Counted from the first letter of the stretch, positions 1 through 13,110 are shown. The stretch is DNA of 64,000 bases from Promerops cafer (GCA_013398275.1 VZSE01003047.1:743526-807525), one strand, 5' to 3'. Program-made: numbers and translations. The notes: generated from the sequence alone by a model not told the origin.

Positions 1-3000
1 AATCTCTCACTGGCAGCTCCCTTCCCTGAAGATTTCAGCAACAATAATACTGTTATTATTTTCAGGAGACATGAATATTCACAGACTAGGTATAAACCTA
101 CCCTGCTTAAATGGGATAGCTCTGTGAGAAAGCCAGTGACTCCTAACTCCTGGACTACAGCAAAAAATGTCTGTGAAGTAATAATGTAATAAACACGCCA
201 CTAGCAGTACAAAACATGACCTGATGTATTAATTATATTCCAGAACAAAAAATGGCTTGTTTAAAATGACTGCTTCCTGCAGGATATTCTGGTTACAGCC
301 AGATTCCTGCACAAAGCAGGTCCCGCTCCCTCCCATGATGATCCAAGCCCCCACCAGCGCCAGACGCTTTGCTGCAGACATTTATTAACCCTTTGGTCCT
401 GATACTTCTGAAGCTCTGAACTTGGCACATGGGTTTGTTTAATGTATAGATCTATATATTAATTTGGGAGGGGGGGAATTTATCTCCTCTATCTGCTTTG
501 GCTGCCCCCCCAGAGCCCTCCTTGGCTCGGAGGAGGAGCGAGGGGCTGAGCAGCGCTGCCGGGGCTTGGCTCGAGATGCTGTGAGGGGATGGATCAGCAC
601 AGGGAGCAGGGATGGAAGTGGTCCCCTGCCACCACCACACCTCGGGACCTGCCTGAAACTGGGGCAGAATCCAACCCCCTCTGCCTTCTTCCCTCTCCCA
701 GGCTTGGGCTAGACTCCAGCGCTGGAGAGACCTTGCCTTGGAAAGGCCATTGCCTCAATCAGCATTTGAATGACATTCCTAACCTTTTCCTTAAGTTCAT
801 TAATCCCTTTGTGTTTTCCAGCTCTAAGACCCTAAGTCAGGATATCATGTAAGCATAAATTTGAAGTTTATGATAGGATTTATGTTTAAATAAGAGCATC
901 TGTTTAAATACCTTGTGAATCAAGGCTCTGGACTGAATTTACGGTCATCTGTGTGGGGAGAGATTGGGGAGGCTTTAAAAAACAGCGGTCAAAATCGATT
1001 CCAAACCACAAATCTTGGATCTTCGGAGGAACGCACTTTTGTTAGGAGAGCCCTCTCTAGAAATGTTTGCTGGTTGACCCCGTTCTCTGAGGTGAGCAAG
1101 GCCCATAGCTGTGGGAAGAGACTGAAACCCTGAAGGAGATATTTCCATAAATATCGTTAGAGCTTTGGACCTGCGGCATCGTGGCTAAACCAGCACCAAG
1201 CCATCACCTGAATCTGCATGGGGAGAGGTGGGAGTCCTCCAGGGACAACTGGTCTTAGTGGCTGCCTCTGTGGAGTCCAACAGGATGTAAAACCCTCCCA
1301 GAAAAACTCCTGCCCTCAAAATATCTCCAGTCAGCTTCAGCTTGGATGAGCCTCAGGACCAGCACAACACACTATCCTTTTAGTAAGGATACTGCACAAA
1401 TCTGTCCACACCCCTTTGTGATTCCTTGGAAGGACTCCTTCACGAGCATCAGAAGAGTTTATTCCAAAAAAAACAACTTTTGAACCTGACAGGAGAGAAG
1501 GTGCCTTCTAGCAAAGTGTCCCTTTGGAAGAACAGGAACATCTTAGGTGTTCCAAGAGCCCGTTCTCTTTTCAAGCCGGGTTGGGATGTGCTGAGCACAT
1601 CTCCCACACCAGAACCGGTGAACTTCACAGGCTGTTTGTCCCAAATTCTCATCAGCTGTAAAATCTCACATGCACAAAGCTCAGTTTGGAAACTCCTTAA
1701 CGAAGCACTAAGCATTTATTGAACTTCACTTCCTTTAACTGCAGCTGGTAAAAGCTTTCCTTTATCGTCCAGCCCCAGAGGACAGTGGCGAAACCAAAAT
1801 TTCCATGAATGTAAATTCCAGCTTCAGCTAATTTTGATGACAATGACTTCTCTTCTTTATGAGGTGCATAATGAGCCGGACCACAGGCTCGCCAAAAGCC
1901 ATGACAAGCTCCAAGCATGCCCCAGTGGCTCCCAGTGCTGTCTGTACCCAAGGTTTAAACGGAGAGTGCCTCCAGCCAGCGCACATGAAGAACCGCGCTC
2001 GGCGACAGACAAATGACTCTTTTGTTTTACATTCTTTTTTAATTAGCCTCTTTTTAATGACCTGAGTTAATAAGTGTCAAAAGGTGCAAAACACAGCATG
2101 ACTTCATTTTTAAAAGAGAGCATTTGCCTTTAATCTCATAAGTAAAGCAAGTGCCCTCTTTAAATATCAGCTTCAAATCCAGATATTATATTGTAGGGGA
2201 TAACAGTTTGCTGTGTACGGTGAATTCCCTCTCCTGCTCAGGCAGCTCAGTTGCCTCAAACCCGACTTACAAACCCACCTGGCGATGATCAGCCTCTCTA
2301 TTTCACCAGCATCTCTCTGAATTTAAATGTTATTTCAGCTCCAGTTTGCCAAAGCATTGATTAAAAAAATATTTGAAAGCTTATCTGTTTCCTAAAGTTC
2401 CCACTTCAAGATTGAGACCTGGAGAAAAAATTATTTTAAGAAGAGAAAAACCATCAACTGCAACTAAAAAGGAATAAAGGACCCTGCTGAGAGCAGTAGG
2501 ACTCCTTTTTTAATTTGCCATGAATTTAGAAATAAGGTTATTTTACTTTTTATGCCTCTATATTTTCCCCTGGGCATCTCATCCCAAAGAACTGGACAAA
2601 ACCCCTCCAGGTGCCACATTCCTCCTGTTTTCCCAGAAACCTCCCTTGTGCCTTTCCTCCTAGGATTTTTGTCTCCTCCAACTTGTTATTTTAAAAAGAC
2701 TTTTGAACACAAAGCTGAATTAGCAGTTTCCCAGTGAAACTTAGCAAAAGCTGCACATTATTTGTAATTTGTTTTGTCTCCAACGATTATTGAATGTAGA
2801 CGGATGAGGATTTGCTGTGCAGGAAGCTGCTCATCCCTGGTGAGAGGATGTGCCATTATTAGATGCCATGGCATGAGAAAATCTTTCCCTGCACCCCAAA
2901 AAACCCTTCTGTGAAATCCAGGCTGCCAAGGCAGAGTGACACTGAGGTAGCACCTTCCACAGGCACTGCTCCATCCCAGTGCTATCCCAGGTTTTTCTCC

Positions 3001-3559
3001 AAAGGAGGCTGCTAATCATCCTACCACATTATATGTTGATTTTGCAATACAGACTGAATTCCACCAGAGACTACTAAGACATTGGAAAAGCCATTTTCAG
3101 CTCTAGCCATGATAGACAGAAACCCCAAACTGGAAACCTCCAAATTTAGGGGTGGCTCCAAAGTAGTTTTGGAACTGGGTTTGTGGTTCAGCCTCCAAAC
3201 CAGGGACAGGATTTAAATCCCCACTTCCCAGGGTGAAAACGCAGGAGAGTAATTCACAGAGTCACTCAACTTCTTTATAATATTGATCTTTTCCTGCAGC
3301 TAACAAAGAGAAAATTGTCTAAATGCTACAGTACATCTACACAGGAACATAGAGATCATAAAATAACACGAGTGCTTTACAACTATCCCAGGCTCTCCGC
3401 AGAGCTGCCTCAGCTTCTCCTCTCTACAAAGGTATCAGAACTTTGGTAATTTTTAATGCAGATCCATCCCCATGTCATATGTATTCCAAACATTTGAAAA
3501 CAATCAGAAACACACCATGGGAGATGGAGTTTGTGTCTTTCTATTTTTAAGACAATCAC
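1..3559. other. unassigned AT-rich intergenic or intronic DNA
   Basis: I see no gene, recognisable repeat family or RNA gene. Several parts (2030-2110, 2330-2540) have tttttaattagcctct-type text that could be regulatory, but nothing specific can be supported. Confidence 0.5.
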
Positions 3560-3575
3560 TTTTTTTTTTTTTTTT
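3560..3575. repeat. T16 homopolymer
   Basis: Sixteen T residues between a purine-mixed stretch and a conserved-looking AT block. Confidence 0.95.
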
Positions 3576-3589
3576 GCAATGGAGCCGAA

Positions 3590-4340
3590 TATTCCTGACT
3601 TTACTGGGCCGGGGTCATTAAGCGAGAAGGTAAACTACAATAATAAAATTATCAACAGAGCTTTTGACAAGCAGTCATGTGCTTGTAAATGAAATTTATT
3701 TAGGTGCCACTCAAAACATTGTAATTAAGAGGTACAGAATGTATTACCAGATGGTTCCTGTTTAGTATCTATTTCCTTTAGAGAACAAGGTGATTAGAGA
3801 GAGCACTAACTTGTAACTGAGCACCAAACACCCCACAGGCCTGATCCAGCGCCTGTTGGAGTCAATTAAAAATTCCACTTGACTTTCATGCCACAAAAAT
3901 GAGATCCACCCACAATTTATTTCCATACAAGCACAGTATTTTGGGGTTTTTTTTGTCCCCAAGAAACTTTCTTGCAATTTAGCAAATAACTGGCACATGT
4001 CAGTGGATGACATTGGCTGTTCAGGACAGTGATATATTTGCCAATCTTAAATACATCTAATTAAGAGCTTTAATCAGATTCGCCTACATTTAAATAATTA
4101 AAAGGTGGCAACAAAAAGGACCTTTGAGTTTCAAGCAGTACATAGAAGTGTCGATATCCCCTTGAACATCAGTGATTCAGGGGAAAGAGATCTTTTATAT
4201 ACATGAAATAAACTCCATCAGCCAAAGAGAGACTTTGTTGCTCTGTTCTTTTCTACCCTTTTGCACATAATCTCCATTAATCATTATTTAGCTGTGTAAT
4301 GTCACAAGTATCTTGATTTTTGGTGCACAGGACTGGGATT
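3590..4340. promoter_or_regulatory. candidate conserved non-coding block
   Basis: No repeats are recognisable. The text contains ggtcattaagcgag, ttgtaattaagag, atacatctaattaagagc and gattcgcctacatttaaata, rich in TAAT/ATTA homeodomain cores. Conservation is inferred from texture, not measured. Confidence 0.35.
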
Positions 4341-4603
4341 TCCAAAATGAAGAAAATGGTTGAAAGTACACTGGGAAAACATAAATTATTTTTAAGCAGG
4401 AAATATTGTCCAACAGAAAAATCTTTTCAGCAAAACAATTTATTTTAATGCAGTTACCTGGAGGGGGTCATTCAGCCCTTGCAACTCTGAGCAATCCCAC
4501 TGAAGCCTCTTGCACTTTTCATGTGAAAAAAAAATGAAAAATTCAGTTCAAAAACAATCTCAGCCTTGCAAGGTGGTTATGAAACCCATCAGCTGTACTC
4601 TCT

Positions 4604-4683
4604 TCATAGAATCATGGAATCACTGGATGTTTGGGTTGGAAGGGACCTTGAAGACCATCCAGTTCCAATCCCCTGCTATGGGG
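4604..4683 (-). mobile_element. CR1 LINE 3'-end fragment
   Basis: Reads tcatagaatcatggaatc, then gggttggaagggacc and accatccagttcc, the reverse complement of the avian CR1 3' terminus with its ATTCTATGA-type tail repeats. Only the last 80 bp survive; 5' truncation is typical of CR1. No coding capacity. Confidence 0.9.
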
Positions 4684-5879
4684 TTAAATTTGGAAGCAGT
4701 TTTGAATTACTTAAACCAATGTTTAATTTTCAAAAACAGCTGAAAGAAAGAGCTCAGCCTTTAGCACCAGTGTGCAAAGCTGGGGTACTGAAGGCTAATT
4801 TTTGCCCCTCTTAAAAAGTCAGATTCAAAAATACAACAAACTCTGTTTTATGACAATCCATCACTGAGTGTGTCCTTTTCCTACTGGATTCTCCCACCTG
4901 ACATGGCCTATCAGTGAGGCTGGTCTCCAGCTGAGGTCTCAGTTTCTGCAGGAGGACCAGAAGAGCAACAGCAGTGTTATTTCCAAAAAAACCCAACGCT
5001 GCTGAACTTTCAATTTAGAGGAAAATATTTTATTTGTTAGGTACAAGCACAAGTAATTAATAAAAATACTTAACTGCATTTGTATATGTAAGGACAGAGA
5101 GGTAAATCAAGGTTTTAATTATGTCAACCTATGAACCACATTTTTTAATTCTATACATTCACTTAAACTTAGATAAAACCCAGCAGTTTTGGGGAGAATC
5201 TGTCCTGTGCAGTGTTTTGAGTCCCAGCGAGTTTCAATTAGTTGTCCTCATTCCATCAAACTAAATTTAGTCCAGGCATATCAGTTGTGAGTTGTAAACT
5301 TTCTTCTTTTTCATCAAATGAACCACATCACGTAATAACTTTTTTTTTCTTTCAGAGAAGCAGAACTGTCCTAGGAATTTAGATTTTCCAAAGGCAGTTT
5401 TGATACGGAGTACATTCCCTATTTATTTGTCAGGATAATAACAGGAGTCCTGGTCTGTACCAGACATGGAAATGGCAGAATTTTACATTACAGCACAGGG
5501 CGAGGCAGAAACCACTCAGAACCAAATATTTTATGTATTTAGGGATAATTTTTAAGTGTTACCAGTCCACTATCACACCACCTCGCATTTATAATTAACT
5601 CAAGGATTGCTATTCTCCACATCAAGCACCCAAAGCATTTAAAAAACAGCTTTTCCTTAAGCTGCGCAAACTCGAATTCCAACCCCAATGATCTGTCTCC
5701 GTATTCCGAGCACTTTTCCCCCTCTGCCACAATTTCACGACGATTATTTTGCAAATTGCCAATCCAGAATCGTATCAGCTCGTGCCTGCTTTTCAACCAG
5801 CACCTCCAGCTTGCAGTAATTAAACAGCCTGGCCGGCACCGCCTCGGCTTCGTAAACAAACCAAGTGAGGTTTCCAGAA
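4684..5879. other. unassigned AT-rich DNA
   Basis: No gene or repeat recognised between the CR1 tail and the block at 5880. The last 180 bp become richer in CpG. Confidence 0.5.
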
Positions 5880-6345
5880 GCCGCGGCGCGAACTCTTTTC
5901 TGGAGACCCCTTATTAAGCTGCAGGTTTCTGTTTCATTTGCCTGCCTTTCACTTTAAAGCAGGCAGCAGCCACTGAGAACACAATAATGAAAGAGGTCAT
6001 GGAGCACCAGTTGTGCATGAAAGATGCGAAAATTTACTGCAAATGAGACAAGAGCAGTAAATTCATTTTTATTCAAATTACTGTCATCATACATTACCAC
6101 TTCTCCTGTAAACATTGTGCTTCAGACAGTGTGACAGCATATTATTATTTGCGAGATTATACTATTATTAAGCTATTAACATGTCACCTCCTGCTTGAAA
6201 CAATGACTCAGCTTGGTACTGCATAATAGGACAAGTTAGGGAGACAAGGCGAGGTGACAGAGAGGTTAGTTGTAAGAAGGGAGGCCATGCATAGAGTGAC
6301 AGCTGGCACTTAAAGGCTAACATTTATTCAAAAGAGCCCCCATAA
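5880..6345. promoter_or_regulatory. candidate conserved non-coding block
   Basis: Begins CpG-rich (gccgcggcgcgaac), then passes into AT-rich sequence with attattatttgcgagattat, actattattaagctattaac and caatgactcagc (an AP-1-like TGACTCA). Repeat-free; enhancer-like, inferred. Confidence 0.4.
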
Positions 6346-6487
6346 TGAGGATGTGAGCGGCTTTTATTTGCATACCGGACCCATCCGCTTCCCATAAACT
6401 AATTCCTTTTCTTTCTGTCCACACAAGACACCCCTCAGCTCCTCTAATGGGTCGTGAGGAGCCACCTTTCCCTCAAGCTGGAAAAAG

Positions 6488-6614
6488 TTGGGGAGTGAAG
6501 TTGTGGGGACGATGGCCGAGCTCATGAGAGAGATCAGCGGTGCTGCCGCCCTCTTCCTTCCTTCCTTCCTTCCTTCCTTCCTTCCTTCCTTCCTTCCTTC
6601 CTTCCTTCCTTCCT
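6488..6614. repeat. left copy of a duplicated segment ending in (CTTC)n
   Basis: A unique ~63-bp segment beginning ttggggagtgaagttgtggg and ending in ctgccgccctcttcc, followed by about 15 CTTC units up to an N gap. The same unique segment reappears after the gap (6638) with one difference (gatgg versus gacgg). Confidence 0.92.
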
Positions 6615-6637
6615 NNNNNNNNNNNNNNNNNNNNNNN
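6615..6637. other. assembly gap, 23 N
   Basis: N run inside a CTTC tetranucleotide array, between two near-identical flanks. The gap size is probably nominal. Confidence 0.98.
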
Positions 6638-6740
6638 TTGGGGAGTGAAGTTGTGGGGACGACGGCCGAGCTCATGAGAGAGATCAGCGGTGCTGCCGCC
6701 CTCTTCCTTCCTTCCTTCCTTCCTTCCTTCCTTCCTTCCT
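6638..6740. repeat. right copy of the duplicated segment plus (CTTC)n
   Basis: Repeats the 6488 segment at near identity, then about 9 CTTC units, then leaves into unique DNA at 6741 (gtgggaagttgtcc). Either a true tandem duplication or the same locus assembled twice across the gap. Confidence 0.92.
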
Positions 6741-7497
6741 GTGGGAAGTTGTCCTAGAGATTTTATCCCTAGGACCCTGAGAGGTTGCTAACAATTGAAA
6801 TTTCATCATTTCTAGGATTCAAAGGCTTCCAGTGCAGGGTGGCAGCACAAAGCTGCAGTGACGAGTGGGTGATTTGCTGCCTCGTGCTGCCCTTGCTGTC
6901 CCTGCCAGCCCTGCAGCCCCTCCACCACTCCCCACAGCTCTTCCTCCATATTTCCAGGAGTTTTAGGGGTCTCAGGTAACTGTGTGGCTCTCTCAACAGG
7001 GCTGCACCAGCCCTGCAAACATTCCAAGTGCTTCTTTTGCAGCCCTAAATGAGAGATCAACGACTCTGCCTCATGGTCTGCTTTGTTTCCCTTCCACTTG
7101 GATTTGCCCTCCTTTCCCGACCTGTTCTTGATGAAGTTGAAACCTGTTTATGTAAATGTTCTTTGCCAAGACTTTGCAGCAATCTTGGGGGGGAAAGAGT
7201 GTCATTTTGCGAAGCCAAGTAAACACCAAGCTTGGTTCTAAATTAGTTGGGGAAGTGTCTCGTGAAGTAGAACAAACAGAGAGAGACATCAGCGAGTTAC
7301 TAATGATCCCTTGTCAGGCGAGCAGAGGAGCTGCACACACACAAGGTTTCCAGGACTCCAAGGCTGGCATTCCCACATGTGGGATGCGATGAAAGCCACG
7401 ATGCAAATGACACTCCCCAGGCACAGTTCATGCCAGTGCCGTTCCAGTGCAGCCCCAGGCTGGAGGAGGGCAACTCTGAAAGCTTAGGCAAGAGTTA
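6741..7497. other. unassigned DNA
   Basis: Open frames are short and overlap on both strands. Text near 6890-6950 is C/T-rich (ccctgccagccctgcagccc). Nothing identifiable. Confidence 0.5.
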
Positions 7498-7677
7498 CTG
7501 GCTTGGGTTGGAAGAGAACTTAAAGCTCCCCCATTCCACCCCCTGCCAGGCAGGGACACCTTCCACTGTTCCAGGTTGCTCCAAGCCCTGTCCAGCCTGG
7601 CCTTGGGCACTCCCAGGGATCCAGGGGCAGCCACAATTCCTCAGCCAGGATCACAGGGAAGAATTGCTGCCTAATAT
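7498..7677 (-). mobile_element. CR1 LINE 3' fragment
   Basis: The text runs gcttgggttggaagagaac, ccaccccctgccaggcaggg, ccaggttgctccaagccctg, cctggccttgggcactccc and cacagggaagaattgctgcc, in the expected order for reversed CR1. The literal ATTCTATGA tail is lost. The 5' end runs into a 19-bp foldback (7659-7700). Confidence 0.92.
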
Positions 7678-7700
7678 CTTAATATTAGGCAGCAATTCTT
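7659..7700. repeat. perfect 19-bp inverted repeat with 4-nt loop
   Basis: Arm aagaattgctgcctaatat (7659-7677), loop ctta (7678-7681), then the exact reverse complement at 7682-7700. The left arm is CR1 sequence; the right arm continues into unrelated T-rich DNA. This fits a template-switch foldback at the CR1 5' junction. Too short for a microRNA precursor. Confidence 0.9.
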
Positions 7701-10229
7701 TCTCTACTCCCCTTTTCCCTTTCTCTGCTTTGTTTTCTCTCTTTTTATGCTTCTTTTCTGGTTTTAACCTGTCCCTTGTTCCTATAGAGTAAGACACAGA
7801 GAGGTGGCATCACCTCAGGGCAGTGGCCCTGTGTATCTGCTCTACCTGAGCAGAGCACATCCTCCTCTTGCCCCACCTTGTGCTCCTCAATCTCTGAACT
7901 CTTCTGTAGCACACCAGCATTGTTGAAATCACTCCAAAACCTCATTTTTGGGTAAAATAGAAGCTCAAACCCTGCCCCTGCTACTGCAGCACATCTTGCA
8001 AGGTGCCCTCCCACACTGCAGAGTGGCTGAGGCCAAGGGTTCCCCATCCCTGCAATCTGCACGGATTAGAGCCATGGAATAAAAACAACCAAAAATGGAA
8101 ATATAGACACTCTGAGCTAGGTGTGCCTCAGTATTTCCAATTTCCAGGGTGTTTCCATTAAACTGGACTGGATGAGGCTCTTTGGGTCTTCCCCCCCAGG
8201 CCCTTTCCAGTGCAGGCAAGGTGTCCTCTAATCCTCTGTCATCAGGCTCTGCTTTAGGAGCCGTTAGTGGTTTGTCACATCGTTACCCACACATGGAGTC
8301 TGCTCCACAGCCTCGCTGCTTTGATATCAGAAACCTTCTCCTAAATTTCTAACCTCTGTGGAGGTGCACGTAGCTGGTGCTTAGACGTTGCAGGGCCTAC
8401 TTTTCTCCCAGAGCCCCTTTTTCCCTCTCACTTGAGCACCATAATCTTGCAATTTACCATCAGTAGTCTCAATTTCACCTCTCACTTCTCATGAACAAGA
8501 GGTTTTTTCTTTCAGTAAATATGCATTTATTTGCCAACACAGTTTTCCCTTTGGTCACGTCACCCTCATCCATCAGTTTGTTTTTTCAATCTGCCTCGAC
8601 ATGTCTTGTCTTTCCCTGCCATGCACTGTCCTGAACTGTCAGGATCTCCTGACCCTGCTGGTGAAAACGTCCTCGCTCCCCCAGATCAGCTCTCCCAGCT
8701 CCTTTGTGGACATGTCCTGGTCAGCAATTACTGTGTTTTATCACACAAGCAGGACTGGTATTGACCTGCTCGTTATTTTAGGAGAATGAAGTACTCAGCA
8801 AGGTCATTCACAGAATTCAAAATAGTGCAGAGAAGTTGGAAATGTAGCTTTGTGCTGTTGCCTCATCTCCCTAAGTTATCACCCATTTTTTTGGAGCCCT
8901 TTGCCCTTTAGGGGTACCCTCCTTGTCCATTTACCATCTCATGGTTATTAAACAAAAAAAAAATCAGACATGAGAACCATAATGAGACCCATAGATGGAA
9001 ACTAATCCATTTGATGTGTCCAAAACAACACTACCTTGCCCCACTAAATCAGCTAAATAAAAGCTCAGGGGACTGACTTGTGGTGTCAGTTTTTAAAATA
9101 CCAAACCCTAAGAGATATACAGAGCCCTGCTTCACATCAGCAGGAATAAAGTTGGACAAAACTCAGAATTAGAAAGAGTTTGTGGTTTTTAATCTGGCCA
9201 GTAATCGCTGCTCTCGGGCACCACAGCCCAGGGCTCTAACAAAAGATCAGCACAGGAACCATTAAACACTGAATTTTCCCAGTGCACTGCGAATGCACAT
9301 ATAAACACTGAGTAACCTTAGGCTTAATCAGGGTTCAAAACACAGTTAAGCACCTCTTAAAACACTTTTTTGTTTACACTGCTGCAGCTTAGACTTGCAT
9401 TTCCTTGCATGGCACCAGCCACATTTGCAGGCTTAATTTTTAACCAGGAATGAACAAGAGCTCAAAAATCGCTCTTCAATAGAAATCAGGATATTCTAAG
9501 AGCACGTGAATACCACAAGGGAGAATGCGAGGGGAAAAAGCCCTTACAATTAGAAAATCAGTGCAAAAACTAAAACTGTTCTTTATTTCCCCAAGCATAG
9601 CCATGGATTATTTAGGCTGCAGGAGCAGGAGGATGGCGTGTCCTTCACACTTTCATCAGAATGGCCAACAGCAATGGTTGTCCCCACGCTTAATAATGCC
9701 CTGCTGCAAGTGTGTGTCCAAACACAAAGTCTGCTTAAATCCAGCAGCAACAAGGAATAAAAATACCAGTGCAGGGGGCAGCTCTGGTGCAGATATCAGT
9801 AGTATGCTGGCACACAAAGGAATGGTCATTTGGGCTGTGATGACAAATAGTTGATCTGATGTATCCAAGAGGCCAAATTAAAACAATTTGTGACCCCCCT
9901 CCCCACGCAGGCGTAGGTGTGTTTTACATTCACAGAAACCAGCGCAGCTTTTCTTTGGGTATTCACAGCAACGACTGCAAGGGGATTTTTAATGTTTCGT
10001 TTTTATACAAACATCCTCAAACCCCTCTTGTCTGTGAACAGCAACAGAGAGAGGTGATGGCGGGGATGCACGAGGAGGTTTTTTTCCAGCTGCCTTTCCC
10101 TCCATCCTATGGATCCTGCTCCTCAGGACTGAGAGGGCTGTTAAAAGCTGCAGAAGAGGAGTCACCCAGCCCACCAGAGCCTGCCCTGGCAGGGGGATCC
10201 CGTGTGCTCGCTGCTGATTAGACTGCATT
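7701..10229. other. unassigned DNA
   Basis: No coding frame, repeat family or RNA gene recognised. A 109-codon frame near 9525-9854 resembles no protein I know and has overlapping competitors. Confidence 0.5.
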
Positions 10230-10690
10230 ATTTCTATTATCCTATTGGGCTTCCCACTCGGAATTGAGGCACTTGCCCTTATTTGAAACCAGCAGCCACC
10301 AGGAGAATTTGCTGATTGCTAATGAGAAAGCGAAGGTTTTGTTGATATCATCTGGGACGTTCTTGCTGTGGTCTGCTATTAAGATCTGGAGCTCTACATA
10401 ACACACCATATTAAGCAGGCAGTGACTTTATTATGGGATCAGTATAACTTTTCATGTCTGGTGTACTCCTAAAGCCTAGGCTAAAACACCTTTTTCCAGA
10501 ATATGAAACATAATATCTTGGTGCTAGCTGCATTATTTAAAAAGGGGCAATGTGGTTCATAACTTTACATTTATTGCATACTTTTAAGCCGCTTTACCCA
10601 TATAAATATTACTATAGAGTTGCCCTCAGTTATTAAATTCTTATTGCTTATAAAAAGGGCAGCAGGAAGTATATAATCTATAGACTAAGG
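10230..10690. promoter_or_regulatory. candidate conserved non-coding block
   Basis: Unique AT-rich text with cagtgactttattatggga, tagctgcattatttaaaa, acatttattgcatac and gcttataaaaagggcag. The last is TATA-like, but the composition gives no other promoter sign. Confidence 0.35.
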
Positions 10691-12929
10691 TGTGTTTTTT
10701 TAAGGGGGAGAGGGAAGAATTAAAAAAAAGGAGGAAGGCTGGAAACAAATGTGTTTTCATCCTGTCCATAGCCTTGAAGTTAAAACTTTTTTTCCCCAGC
10801 TTAAAGCAGAAGTCAGTTTATTTAAACTCCAAGAATCAGGTACCCACACAGCAAGTAGGTCTTGAAAAGTGGAAACACCACCCCTTAAAAGAAATAATTT
10901 GCAGAAACTTCCCGGTCTTTATTCCATCCAAGGCCAGGATGGGATGGGACAGGAGGATTTTCCAGAGGTCCCACACAGCCCCTGGTTGCACACTCGCCCC
11001 TTGGGCCACGCTTTGCACACGTGTGGCTGCATGACAGCGAGGACAACACATTAACATAGGTAATTTTACTTCAGAGTTGCTTGGGGCAGAACCTCTAGAC
11101 CTAGAGGTTACTGCTGTCAAAGTAGGACCTTTTTCTTGCTGTCACTTCTTTCAGAGATGAAGGGAAAGATTTCCCTTAGCCTACAGCATTTAGCGTGCAA
11201 ACGCTCCACCACAACATTTTGAAACTATAGAAATCATGAAACCAGCCTGTGACCTTCCATTTCAGTGACAGTACAGGAATCCCTTGAGCAGCGGAGGCAT
11301 CCTCTGATATTTGGAAAAGTGTCATGTTTTCTTTACAGAGAAAACTGTCATATTGTTGTTGGCATAAAATACAACACTTCCTGGAGTTGTGATTTCCTTG
11401 TTTGCTACAAAATGTCACCTGGGCAACTGACATGTTTTTGTTTTGCTTAGAGCAACTTCCCACTTATGATATTCAAATCGAGTTGATATTGATACCTTAA
11501 GCTGTGCTGAAAGGAGCAGCAATTACAGACATCTGAAATTCCTGCAGAAAAAGGCAGTTTAGCTAAAAGACACGGACCCTCCCGACAATGGCAATCCTGC
11601 TGCAAGTTAAACACAGCCCTTATATAATTTGCAGCCTATTGATGTGCCAGGCAGTAATTCTCCAGCAGGAAAAAGTCTCGGCAAGAAGCAGGCACAGATG
11701 AATGAGATGCTTCCCCTAAATAAGCAATGGAGTGTTCACTGGAAAAGAAAAAAAAAATAATAAAAGAAAGGCGGGGAAAAAAAAAAAAAAAAAAAAAAAA
11801 AATGCTCAGCCTGAAGCAATAAGTGGAGCTGACTAGAAAAGTACGGGGCTTTTAAATCATCCCTGCGCTCACATTTTGCAGCACTAAAGGATTTTAATCT
11901 CAGCCAGCATAGCCTTATTCCAGCATTGCTTTTTTGGGGACAACTTTAACATTTGGGTCAGTAGGATTGCTTGGCTTTAAATACCAGAGGGGGTTTTTTT
12001 GACATTAAATAAATTGAGAGCATTTATATTTCTATTTTTGAATGTCTAATTTTTCATTTCTAATTTTGAACACTGCAAAAAGCAACACTGCCTGAAATTA
12101 AGGGTGCTGAGACGTGTCACTTCTTTGCACAGTTAAAATGAATAAAATCATATTTATGTTTAAAAAAACTCCAAATGCTTTCAAATGAAGAAAAATTGAA
12201 CTTTTTAATTACACGACCCTGCCATAGTTAGGAAAGTTAAATCACCAGCTGAAACCATGCAATCTGAAGCAGCAGATGATCTTCAAATTGTATTTAGTAG
12301 ATGAGTGCTGGAATATCTAAGAATATTTAGTATTTTCTCTGAGGTTTCTTTGCTAAAGATGTTTTAATGGAAAATGAAGGAAAAAGTGTTCACCTTTGAT
12401 CTGGGCAGAGGAAAGAGAGCTGTGTTTATTGCTTTCCAGTAAGTACTTAATGATGCCAGTTTTGATGTGTGGGTGTAAAATACAAACAAACTTAAGTACA
12501 CACATGGAGATCTGTATGTCTAGATATGTTTATCTCTAAGTATTACAGAGATATTCTCTGTATGAGCTCTGAGTGAAGCTACACAGATGCACAAGCAATA
12601 ATTACTTTTCCACAGAAACAAAAAAAAATCCTTTCTGAGGCAAAAAGACCCTATTGTGTTTGAAGTTGCAACAGCAAAAAAAAACCCAAAAAACAAAAAC
12701 AAACCCACATCCTAATATTATATCTATTTAGCAAATACCCTGCTTCATTTAGGAACTCTGCCTTTTAAATGAACAAGCAAATTTTTAACAGATTCCCATG
12801 TTTTGTAAAATATGTCAAACAAACTAAAGAGAAGGTCTCCTAATTACTCATCAAACAGCCTGCAGTCAGCAGGGAATGCAGCCGCAGTGATATGTTGCAC
12901 TAATGTTAGGGCAGACCCGAAATATTTCC
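10691..12929. other. unassigned AT-rich DNA around the A26 run
   Basis: AT-rich with scattered A tracts. Parts (11460-11740, 12000-12470) could be regulatory, but no motif cluster stands out. Confidence 0.5.
11777..11802. repeat. A26 homopolymer
   Basis: Twenty-six A residues after gcgggg. No target-site duplication or upstream retrogene body was identified, so it is called a simple repeat. Confidence 0.95.
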
Positions 12930-13110
12930 TCTTGGAAAATAACAACGGCGGCGGCGGCGGCACCGCTCGGCAGCGCCTGCGGCTCGGTCCTGCCAGGACT
13001 GTGCCTGTGCTGGGCATTCCAGGGGGGCAGCTGGGGCCTCCAATTAAACCTCACCCAGCAGCCACCTCACGCGGCTTCTTGGGGTTAAACCCGCCGCGTT
13101 TCGTATGCGA
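12930..13110. promoter_or_regulatory. short GC-rich island with (CGG)5
   Basis: (CGG)n at 12946-12960 begins a GC-rich, CpG-containing segment in AT-rich surroundings. Possibly a small CpG island or an enhancer core; no transcript evidence in sequence. Confidence 0.3.

Noticed and set aside
7659..7700. MicroRNA precursor
   Set aside because: A 19-bp stem with a 4-nt loop is too short for canonical Drosha/Dicer processing and the arm is CR1-derived.
10630..10690. TATA-like gcttataaaaaggg as a promoter
   Set aside because: Isolated in AT-rich DNA with no GC-rich or CpG context and no downstream frame.
11700..11802. Poly(A) run as a retrogene or SINE tail
   Set aside because: No retrogene body, Pol III box pair or target-site duplication could be identified upstream.
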